A stretch of DNA of 6,684 nt from Dehalococcoidia bacterium UBA1151 (lineage in GTDB: Bacteria > Chloroflexota > Dehalococcoidia > Lucifugimonadales > Lucifugimonadaceae): NCBI GenBank assembly GCA_002311865.1, contig DBZV01000118.1, positions 4,770-11,453 of the forward strand, read 5' to 3'. This document shows, piece after piece, positions 1 to 6,373 of this stretch (position 1 is its first letter; the number at the start of each line of letters is the position of its first letter). Below the pieces are notes generated by a model that made no database searches, was not told where the DNA came from, and was given only the letters and a program-made list of their open reading frames with translations. Position numbers and translations under genes: made by a program.

Positions 1-22
1 CGGTGAGGGTAATTAGCAAAGC

Positions 23-464
23 TTACGGCAGATCGTCAAACTCAGCGATCTGTTTTTCGTACTCAAGGGAACCCTTTGTCTGGCGTTCCCTCACATCATC
101 AGGCCAGAAAGATTTTATGTAGGCAAGGGCTGATATCGCCTCATCTTCTGTGAGCGTGCCCCTGAAGCTCGGCATTACTTGCGCAAGCGGCACGCCATCC
201 AGAATCCACTCCACCAACTGCCGGTCCTAGTGGTGCCACGTGTGACCATCCACCGTGTGAGGAGGCGCTTCAGGAAGCAGCGGTGATTGTGCGTCGTCGC
301 CGTGGCACGAGAAGCAATGCGCGGCGTAGATATCGGCCGCCGGCGGCAACTATGTTGGAGCTGCTGCTAATCGGGTATTTCGAGTCCCTAGTGCCCCTGC
401 TCGATGATCCACAGGCAATCACCAAAATCGCGATCCCAATCATCGCGATGACCCGTAGCTTCAC
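23..464 (-). pseudogene. Class I cytochrome c lipoprotein, broken by a frameshift and an in-frame stop
   Basis: A small electron-transfer haem protein of the cell envelope in its intact form. The GTG start at 464 opens a lipoprotein signal: basic N-terminus (K2, R4), hydrophobic core, lipobox L-V-I-A-C with the lipidated cysteine at residue 18. A Ser/Asn-rich linker follows. The haem motif CFSCH (316-302) lies in another frame, so one frameshift must fall between about 349 and 317, because the haem frame has a TAG at 352-350. After the haem comes GHTWHH, then an in-frame TAG (229-227) where one base change from TCG would give Ser. The frame then resumes with WILDG, the probable axial-methionine motif MPSF and a C-terminal YIKSFWP helix, ending at TAA 25-23. 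The pieces together match one single-haem cytochrome of about 145 residues. It lies 14 bases after the membrane-protein gene. It is either a real pseudogene or intact with two sequencing errors; the cytochrome identity is secure. Confidence 0.8.
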
Positions 465-471
465 CGACTAA

Positions 472-476
472 CTCCT
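472..476 (-). promoter_or_regulatory. Ribosome binding site supporting the GTG start of the cytochrome lipoprotein
   Basis: AGGAG lies seven bases before the GTG at 464, just after the stop codon (481-479) of the upstream membrane-protein gene. It supports the GTG start, which places a complete lipoprotein signal at the N-terminus even though the ORF is later interrupted. Confidence 0.65.
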
Positions 477-478
477 GA

Positions 479-700
479 TCATTGTGCCAGTTCCGCCTGC
501 CGCACCCAGAAGCGCCGGAGCGCAATCGCTGACCAAATCGCCTCCACCACCATGATCGGATACACCTCCGCCAGACCGCTGTAGAGCGCAGTCGCAGCGG
601 AGGCGGCGGCGAACACCAGCACGTACCACTTTGACCGCGCTTCGAACGCATACGACAGCATCATTATCGAAACGGCAATCGATCCAAAAATCGTTAGCAT
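479..700 (-). CDS. Small membrane protein of unknown function (three probable membrane segments)
   Basis: A 73-residue, strongly hydrophobic protein. Probable membrane helices span about residues 2-18, 24-42 and 45-62. They are separated by a short charged turn (E20-R22-K24) and followed by a basic tail (RRFWVR), suggesting the tail is cytoplasmic. The last segment, with VVEAIWSAIALRRFW, resembles a family of short uncharacterised bacterial membrane proteins whose final helix carries a similar E-x-x-W-x-x-I/V-A-L pattern (CBU_0592-like). That link is from memory and only tentative. GGAG at 715-712 precedes the ATG by 11 bases. The cytochrome lipoprotein starts 14 bases downstream, so the two are probably co-transcribed; this would fit an accessory role near a membrane electron carrier, but nothing in the sequence shows a function. 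No signal peptide or catalytic motif is visible. Confidence 0.7.
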   Translation of the reverse strand: MLTIFGSIAVSIMMLSYAFEARSKWYVLVFAAASAATALYSGLAEVYPIMVVEAIWSAIALRRFWVRQAELAQ

Positions 701-725
701 GGGTGATCAATCTCCAGGGTTGGGA

Positions 726-762
726 CGCTCATGAGCGCACTATTGCCTCGCTTCTGAAGCGA
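726..762. repeat. Two adjacent short inverted repeats between dehydrogenase and membrane-protein genes
   Basis: The 90-base gap holds a perfect 12-base palindrome, CGCTCATGAGCG (726-737). Eleven bases away is a second inverted repeat, TCGCTTC-T-GAAGCGA (748-762), with seven-base arms. Neither is followed by a run of T on the minus strand, so a standard intrinsic terminator is not supported. Their position after the dehydrogenase stop and 12-50 bases before the ribosome binding site of the next gene would suit an operator or an mRNA-processing hairpin. Function is inferred from position only. Confidence 0.4.
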
Positions 763-790
763 ACGCAGTCTCACGCGTAGCCGAGTCAAG

Positions 791-1888
791 TTACCTCTGG
801 GGCATAAGTATTGTGCGTGCGACCTCTCCGCCAAGCATGTCCTCATACGCCTCGTTGATCTCTTCCAACGGCCGAAAATTGGACTGCAGTTGTTCCAGCT
901 TGAGTCGGCCCTGCATATACATGTCGATATACCAGGGGAAGTCGACGCGCGGCCTGCCGGTGCCAGCGGAGGAGCCGATCAATCTCCGGTCAGAGAACAG
1001 CGATTCCATCGGGATGCTTATCTCGGCATTGGATGGAGGAACGCCAACCATGCACGCCGTTCCCCCGGCGCACAGTGAGTCAAACGCCTGCCGGAGTGCC
1101 GATGGACTGCCGATAACCTCAAACGTATAGTCCGCGCCACCGTCAGTCATATCGATCACCGCTTCAACCGGGTCGAAGTCTGATGCGTTGATGGTGTCGG
1201 TTGCTCCAAACACCCTGGCAAATTCAAGTTTTGACTCAGCCAGATCGATTGCTATGACGCGGGATGCACCCGCAATAACCGCGCCCTGAACAGCGTTCAG
1301 ACCAACCCCTCCACAGCCCCAGATCGCGACTGTTGAACCTGGCTTCACCTGAGCCGTGTTAATCACCGCGCCAACCCCGGTCACAACGGCGCAACCCAGA
1401 GATGCGAACCGCTCGATGGGGACATCGTTGCCCACCTTAACGAGGTTCCACTCAGGAGTAACCGTGTGCGCTGAGAAGGTAGCAAGGCCGTGGTAAAGAA
1501 TTGACCCATCTGGCTTCGAGAAGCGGGAAGTTCCATCGATCATCAATCCCGGCTCTTTCTTGATGCCGTTGCACAGGTTGGGCCGGCTGGTGGAGCAGTA
1601 TTTGCAGACCCCACACATTGGCCTGATGGCGAAGACAACGGGATCACCTGGTTTCACGGCGCTAACACCGGGACCTACGGCCTCGACGATGCCAGCACCC
1701 TCGTGCCCCATCACCATCGGAGAGATTCCACCCGTCGAGTGACCATCAACCGCGTGATAGTCAGAGTGGCAGGCGCCAGCCGCTTCCACTCGAACCAGAA
1801 CCTCAAGCTCCCGCGGATCTGCCAGTTCCGTCTCCTCCACGGAGATCGGCTGCTTGGCCTTGTAGAAAATCGCTGACTTCGTACGCAT
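791..1888 (-). CDS. Zinc-dependent medium-chain alcohol dehydrogenase
   Basis: Cytoplasmic NAD(P)-dependent oxidoreductase interconverting an alcohol and an aldehyde or ketone. With the ATG at 1888 the protein has 365 residues, normal for the family. Visible are the catalytic zinc ligands C40, H62 (in GHEGAG, with E63) and C166; the structural-zinc quartet C92, C95, C98, C106; and the Rossmann motif GCGGVG at 191-196. An acidic residue, D215, at the end of the next strand suggests NAD rather than NADP. The overall sequence, including the FRPLEEINEAYEDM end, resembles the class III/NDMA-dependent alcohol dehydrogenase branch; the substrate is not predictable. An in-frame ATG at 1927 would add 13 residues (Gly/Thr/Ala-rich), but its only purine-rich stretch is too close. 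The 1888 start has AGGTG eight bases upstream (1901-1897) and fits the usual N-terminus. It lies 173 bases after the molybdenum subunit, so it may share that transcript or have its own promoter; I found no convincing promoter. Confidence 0.93.
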   Translation of the reverse strand: MRTKSAIFYKAKQPISVEETELADPRELEVLVRVEAAGACHSDYHAVDGHSTGGISPMVMGHEGAGIVEAVGPGVSAVKPGDPVVFAIRPMCGVCKYCSTSRPNLCNGIKKEPGLMIDGTSRFSKPDGSILYHGLATFSAHTVTPEWNLVKVGNDVPIERFASLGCAVVTGVGAVINTAQVKPGSTVAIWGCGGVGLNAVQGAVIAGASRVIAIDLAESKLEFARVFGATDTINASDFDPVEAVIDMTDGGADYTFEVIGSPSALRQAFDSLCAGGTACMVGVPPSNAEISIPMESLFSDRRLIGSSAGTGRPRVDFPWYIDMYMQGRLKLEQLQSNFRPLEEINEAYEDMLGGEVARTILMPQR

Positions 1889-2061
1889 TCCGCATGCACC
1901 TGTAGTTCCAGTAATCCCGGAAGCCATCCGCCTCTGGAAGTGGCGGCGATCTTAGTCCAGCAGGGGCACAGATACAACGGGTGAGATCAAGTGTAACGAG
2001 GGCAACGCGACGTCAGCTGCTACGAGGGATCGAGCCTTCGCTCAACTTCTGCGTTCCGCCG

Positions 2062-4086
2062 CTACAGCTGAGGCGTGATTGGCAACGTGTCGATCTGGCG
2101 GCCCGTGGCGGACGTTACGGCGTTCGCGATTGCCGCGGCCACCGTGACAATCGCCGGTTCTCCTGCGCCGGTGGACGGCGTATTCGGATCGCCGACAAGC
2201 GTGACATCCAGAGCAGGAGTCTCCGTGATTCGAGGGACGCGATATCGGCTGAATGATGGGTTCAGGATGCGCCCGCCATCGAACTCAATCGACTCCCAGA
2301 GGGCGGTACCCATTCCCATGATGATTGAGCCTTCAACCTGGTTGCGGACCCCTTCGGGATTGAGCACGAGTCCGCAATCGAACGACGTATGCACGCGGTA
2401 GACCCTCACCTCTTTCCCTGTTGCGGATACTTCGGCGGCCTGCGTCAGGAAGCTCCCGGCGTCGTAGCCAATCGCCACGCCAATGCCGTTGGCTCCGGTT
2501 TTCGAAGCGCTCCAATCGAACACATCCACCGCGCTCTCAAGCGTCTTTCGCAGCCGCGGATGACTCAGGTTGTTCAGCCGGAACGCAACCGGGTCAATGC
2601 CGAGCTGACTGGCGATGCGGTCCATGTGCACTTCTCTTGCAAAGTGGTTTATCGCGCCGCCCAGCGACCGGTATGAGCCCGCTTGGAGTGGCGAAATCGA
2701 GTTTGCAACGTTGATGCTGACATTGGGAACGTCGTACAGCGTATCGGCTCCGCGCCGCCCGCGAAACGGACTCTCGCCGGAGTGGTAGGCAGCGTACTCC
2801 CAGCCGGTGATCGCACCCGACGAATCAACAGCACACCGGATCTCGATCAGGGCCGCCGGACGCACCGTGCTCCAGACAAACTCCTCATCGCGCGTGTGGG
2901 TGATCTTGACCGGACGGCCAACCGCTTTCGCGATTCTCGCTGCATCGACCGAAATCGTGGCGCTGCGAGTGCCGAATGCCCCCCCGACATCCGTGCATAT
3001 CACTCGCACGTTCAGCTCCGGTACGTCCAGCGCCGCCGCAACCGCCTCACGCTCGCCGAACGGGCTGCGGCTGGAGCACCACACGGTCACGCTATCGCCA
3101 TCCCACTGTGCAACAGCGGCTGATGGCTCCATGGCTGCATTGGCAACGTAGGGAGCATAGTAGACGCCCTCAACAACATGTTCAGCGGCATCAAATGCGC
3201 CGCTGACATCGCCATCATCGCGCAGCGACACTAGGTCGTTTGCCTGCTCCTTGAGCGCCACGGGCATGCTGAAATCGGAGACGTCCAGATCGAGCTCTTT
3301 CCAGCGTGCTCTTACCATCTGGGCGGCATTCGTCGCGGCGTCAGCTGAATCGCAAATGACCGCTGCAAAATCGCCATCATGGATGAACTGCACAAATCCG
3401 GGAGTCTGCTCTGCCCGCGCGGCCTCAACGTTGAGGAGCTTTGCGCCATAAGAGGGCGGACGAATCACAACTGCGTGAACCATTCCGTCTACGAAAACAT
3501 CCTGTGCGTAGATCGTCTCGCCGGTGACTCGAGCTACGGCGTCTGAACGTGGATGATCACTGCCCATTGCGTTGAACTCCGCCTGGGGTTTCGGGCGAAT
3601 ATCTTCAGGAATATCCAGCGTGACCTGAGACGACGGCAACAATCCCGCGAAAGTGACTTCGCCGGTGTGCTCGCCTGATCGGATCACCTTGCCTGACACA
3701 CAGGTCAAAGTTGCCGCATCGGTCTCAAAGTAGTCAGATGCCAGACTAATGAGAGAGCGACGAAGCGTCGCAGCCGCGCGCCTCATCTGAAGCCCAACCG
3801 TTCGGGTCGAAGCACTGCCCACAGTTGCGCGATCGTAGGGAACCAGCGATGTATCGGCCAGCATAACTGTGACGGAATCGATTGGAATATCCAGTTCGTC
3901 GGCGATTGCCAGTGCAAAACCGTGGCGAATCCCCTGGCCGTATTCAACTTTGCCGGAATAGGCGGTCACGCGCCCATCAGCGCTGATCTCAAGCAGTGTC
4001 GCTTCAGGATATTCAGCCACGGGCGATTCGGGATCGTCCGACCACAATGGCCGGTCCACAATCTTGATCGATACCTCGCTGCTCAT
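2062..4086 (-). CDS. Molybdenum hydroxylase large subunit, isoquinoline 1-oxidoreductase beta-like
   Basis: Molybdopterin-cofactor subunit of a xanthine-oxidase-family hydroxylase, which adds water-derived oxygen to a carbon, typically of an N-heterocycle or aldehyde. In 674 residues: an N-terminal cofactor-binding piece (about 40-115, with VEYGQG at 47-52), the a/b hammerhead domain (about 185-265, TGETIYAQD), the first molybdopterin domain (about 305-440, MEP at 319-321, VGGAFG at 367-372) and the second (about 470-665, YRSLGG, NQVEGS). The catalytic glutamate is E643 in STGAGEP. In classical xanthine dehydrogenases the GQG segment lies in the middle of the last domain; here it is at the front, as in IorB-like proteins. 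YRSLGG replaces the AYRCSF loop of CO dehydrogenase, so that function is excluded. No twin-arginine signal is visible, unlike several IorB proteins, so it is probably cytoplasmic. The start codon overlaps the small-subunit stop (ATGA); GGTGA lies six bases upstream. The substrate is unknown. Confidence 0.93.
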   Translation of the reverse strand: MSSEVSIKIVDRPLWSDDPESPVAEYPEATLLEISADGRVTAYSGKVEYGQGIRHGFALAIADELDIPIDSVTVMLADTSLVPYDRATVGSASTRTVGLQMRRAAATLRRSLISLASDYFETDAATLTCVSGKVIRSGEHTGEVTFAGLLPSSQVTLDIPEDIRPKPQAEFNAMGSDHPRSDAVARVTGETIYAQDVFVDGMVHAVVIRPPSYGAKLLNVEAARAEQTPGFVQFIHDGDFAAVICDSADAATNAAQMVRARWKELDLDVSDFSMPVALKEQANDLVSLRDDGDVSGAFDAAEHVVEGVYYAPYVANAAMEPSAAVAQWDGDSVTVWCSSRSPFGEREAVAAALDVPELNVRVICTDVGGAFGTRSATISVDAARIAKAVGRPVKITHTRDEEFVWSTVRPAALIEIRCAVDSSGAITGWEYAAYHSGESPFRGRRGADTLYDVPNVSINVANSISPLQAGSYRSLGGAINHFAREVHMDRIASQLGIDPVAFRLNNLSHPRLRKTLESAVDVFDWSASKTGANGIGVAIGYDAGSFLTQAAEVSATGKEVRVYRVHTSFDCGLVLNPEGVRNQVEGSIIMGMGTALWESIEFDGGRILNPSFSRYRVPRITETPALDVTLVGDPNTPSTGAGEPAIVTVAAAIANAVTSATGRQIDTLPITPQL

Positions 4087-4547
4087 GCCGTTTCACCGGT
4101 GCGTTCCGCAGCCGACTCGGCCGCATCGATGATCCTGGTGTAGGCCCCGCAACGGCAGATGTGGCCGCTCAGGGCAGCGCGCGTCTGATCGGCGGTGGGA
4201 TTCGGATTTCGGCTCAACAGGGCAGCGGTCTCAATGATGAAACCGGGGGTGCAGTAGCCGCACTGAAATGCTGTGTGTTCGATGAACGCTTCCTGCACCG
4301 GATGCAGCCGATCACCGTCCGCCAGACCCTCGATAGTGACGATTTCGCGCTCAGCCACCGTGCCAACCGGCGTCACGCAGGCTCTGACGGATTCGCCGTC
4401 AATCAGCACCGTACACGCGCCGCAGTTGCCCTCACCACACCCGTACTTGGTGCCAGTCAATTGAAAATCGTTCCTCAGAACGCTCAGCAGCGTGCGTTCA
4501 GGGTCAGTTTCAAGCGCTAGAAAAGCGCCATTGATGTTGAGATTCAT
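4083..4547 (-). CDS. Molybdenum hydroxylase [2Fe-2S] small subunit, isoquinoline 1-oxidoreductase alpha-like
   Basis: Electron-transfer subunit that takes electrons from the molybdenum site of its partner through two iron-sulfur clusters. At 154 residues it has the usual family length. The plant-ferredoxin-type cluster is held by C37, C42, C45 and C57 (GCGEGNCGAC). The second, helical-bundle cluster is held by C96, C99, C131 and C133 (QCGYCTPG and ICRCG). All eight ligands are present. The gene begins 12 bases after the hydrolase gene; its AGGA (4561-4558) overlaps that gene's stop codon, and its own stop overlaps the start of the large subunit, so the three are almost certainly translated from one mRNA. 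No FAD-subunit gene is present here, so electrons must leave through another carrier or an FAD subunit encoded elsewhere. Confidence 0.95.
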   Translation of the reverse strand: MNLNINGAFLALETDPERTLLSVLRNDFQLTGTKYGCGEGNCGACTVLIDGESVRACVTPVGTVAEREIVTIEGLADGDRLHPVQEAFIEHTAFQCGYCTPGFIIETAALLSRNPNPTADQTRAALSGHICRCGAYTRIIDAAESAAERTGETA

Positions 4548-4559
4548 GATTGCGATATC

Positions 4560-6332
4560 CTAAGGCATCAAGTCATTCGCGAGTCCGGGCATATCGATAT
4601 CGCCAATCTCCGTCTCACCTTTATCAAGACCGAGCGCCACAGTAGGTTTGGCGACCGGGCTCAGGCCACTCTCGAGTCCTACATCCGTTACCGCGATGCC
4701 ATTCGGCTCAGAAAATGGCGCTGAGTCATAGCGCGGCGTTGTCGTGATCACCTCATGCCCATTCCTCTTCATGCCATCGATCACCTCAGTATCGAATCGG
4801 CCATCCACGAGAATGGCGTCGGACTCGACGTGGATGCGAGGTGTTTGAATCGCCTCCTGCAGGGGCATATCGAAGTCGATCATATGGATAATCGTCTGTA
4901 GTACAGCCGTCCAGATTCGACGGCCGCCGGAAGCCCCAAGTGCAGCCTTGAGTTGGCCCTCCTGCTCAATAATCACGGGAGCCATGTTGTGGACGCCGCG
5001 CCCCTCCGGGGATACAGAGTTCACGGTGCCGGGGCCAGGGTAGAACCAGCCCATGCCGTTGTTCAGCATAGCTCCCACTCCAGGAGTGACGATTCCCGAG
5101 TAGCCGTGAAGTGTCTGCGTGAGGGAGACCGCTGCGCCGTTGGCATCAACAACCGTCAGGTGCGTGGTGCCATCATCAGGACCAAGGCCTGCTGGAGCCG
5201 AATGGTTGGGATCAACGGACTTGCCGAGGTGCCCCCATGGGTCTCCGGGCTCGACGAGCGATGCAGATCGGCCAATCTCGGCGGCTCGTTTGGCGGCGTA
5301 TTCGGGGTCGATGAGTGCTGCTACTGGACCACCGTCGGGAGCCGCATCGCCCAGCCACGTAAACCGATCGACCGCTGCCAACTTGGTCGCTTCCGCAATT
5401 ATGTGCAGCGAGTCGGTTGTCCCGTACCCCAGCAGCCTAATATCGAAATTCGACAGGATATTCAGTATCTCGATCAACGTTGGCGCGGCACCAGGCCCGC
5501 CGACTCCATAGATTTCGTGGTCACGGTATGAAGTGGAAACAACCGCGGTGTCTACCACCGCCCGATAGTCGGCAAAATCTTGCGCAGACAAAACCGCGCC
5601 ATGAGCCGCCATATCTTCAGCAATTCGCTGTGCCGGTTCACCGTTGTAGAACGCCTCCGGCCCACCGCTGGCGATCAGTTCCAGTGTCCGAGCGTAGTCA
5701 GACTGGATCAACCGCTCACCGGTAGCAAGCGGCTGGCCATTGGGGTAGAAGATCGGCGTCGCATCCTCATACTCAAGAAAATTTCTGCGGCCAGCCACCA
5801 GTGACAGCGCGAAGTGATGGCCAATTGGAAAACCATCTCTGGCGAGCTTGATCGCGGGCGCGAGCGCGCCCCTAAGGTCCATGGTTCCCCATTTTTCAAG
5901 CGCCGCCGATAATCCTGCCACCGTGCCCGGGACCGCCACAGAACTGTGACCCGTGAGGTTAGCTCTACCCTCAACTACCGGCCATGTATATCGGCTTGAC
6001 ACGCGCATGGTCGCAGCGCCCATCGGTTCGCGCTCGCCGCTTAACTTGTACATGTCATCCGACGCGCCCTGTGGCGCAACCATGCCGTAGTCGACGCTGG
6101 AGAATTCACCACTGGGATCGCGAATGATCATCTGTCCACCACCGCCGATGCCGTTCATCAGTGGCTGGACCACACCCATTGTGAAAGCCGTAGTCACCGC
6201 GGCATCAACCGCGTTGCCACCACGCGCAAGCACTTCCAGGCCAGCCAGGGCGCCAAGCTGATGCTGAGCCACCACCATCCCACCAGACGCGACGGCAGGT
6301 TCGGCAGCAAGAACAGTTCTACTGGCACGCAT
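4560..6332 (-). CDS. Gamma-glutamyltranspeptidase-fold Ntn hydrolase with an altered substrate pocket
   Basis: A self-cleaving N-terminal-nucleophile amidohydrolase of 590 residues, normal length for the family. Conserved parts include GGNAVDAAV (38-46), GIGGGGQM (61-68), VPGTVAGL (134-141) and DGTTHLTVVD (387-396). Cleavage before T389 would free the nucleophile and give chains of about 388 and 202 residues. The oxyanion glycines are G469-G470 in GASGGRR. Compared with E. coli Ggt from memory, the residues gripping the gamma-glutamyl group are replaced: R114 by G83, N411 by H409, D433 by W429, and S462/S463 by H448/N449. Glutathione is therefore an unlikely substrate; relatives in this fold cleave other amides, such as HpxW (oxamate) and cephalosporin acylases. 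There is no signal peptide, unlike periplasmic E. coli Ggt. GGGAG (6346-6342) precedes the ATG by nine bases. It heads the operon with the molybdenum hydroxylase, so its substrate may belong to the same pathway. Fold is certain; substrate unknown. Confidence 0.93.
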   Translation of the reverse strand: MRASRTVLAAEPAVASGGMVVAQHQLGALAGLEVLARGGNAVDAAVTTAFTMGVVQPLMNGIGGGGQMIIRDPSGEFSSVDYGMVAPQGASDDMYKLSGEREPMGAATMRVSSRYTWPVVEGRANLTGHSSVAVPGTVAGLSAALEKWGTMDLRGALAPAIKLARDGFPIGHHFALSLVAGRRNFLEYEDATPIFYPNGQPLATGERLIQSDYARTLELIASGGPEAFYNGEPAQRIAEDMAAHGAVLSAQDFADYRAVVDTAVVSTSYRDHEIYGVGGPGAAPTLIEILNILSNFDIRLLGYGTTDSLHIIAEATKLAAVDRFTWLGDAAPDGGPVAALIDPEYAAKRAAEIGRSASLVEPGDPWGHLGKSVDPNHSAPAGLGPDDGTTHLTVVDANGAAVSLTQTLHGYSGIVTPGVGAMLNNGMGWFYPGPGTVNSVSPEGRGVHNMAPVIIEQEGQLKAALGASGGRRIWTAVLQTIIHMIDFDMPLQEAIQTPRIHVESDAILVDGRFDTEVIDGMKRNGHEVITTTPRYDSAPFSEPNGIAVTDVGLESGLSPVAKPTVALGLDKGETEIGDIDMPGLANDLMP

Positions 6333-6373
6333 GTGGCGGAACTCCCAACAACAGCATTAAGCGGGAGCCGACT

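Noticed and set aside
227..229. Recoding or read-through of the TAG in the cytochrome frame
   Set aside because: The same gene also has a frameshift, and no recoding signal is visible; mutation or sequencing error is simpler.
388..710. Minus-strand frames of 80 and 87 residues overlapping the small membrane protein
   Set aside because: They are Arg/Cys/Gly/Trp-rich shadows of the hydrophobic 73-residue protein, which has its own ribosome binding site and a tight junction with the cytochrome.
2029..2045. Short hairpin GAGC-CTTC-GCTC in the gap before the alcohol dehydrogenase, considered as a terminator
   Set aside because: The stem is only four base pairs and no T-run follows on the minus strand.
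2683..3123. 146-residue plus-strand open frame and its neighbours at 2389-3206
   Set aside because: They are antisense to conserved molybdopterin domains and have very Arg/Ala/Pro-rich composition without motifs.
2062..4086. Carbon monoxide dehydrogenase large subunit (CoxL)
   Set aside because: The AYRCSF active-site loop is absent, the equivalent position reads YRSLGG, the domain order differs, and no CoxM gene is present.
4953..5531. 192-residue open frame on the plus strand
   Set aside because: It lies wholly antisense to the well-supported hydrolase gene, is low in recognisable motifs and rich in Arg/Cys/Val, as expected of an antisense shadow.
4560..6332. Assignment as a true glutathione gamma-glutamyltransferase (ggt)
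   Set aside because: The catalytic core fits but the residues that bind the gamma-glutamyl group in E. coli Ggt appear replaced, so the symbol is withheld.
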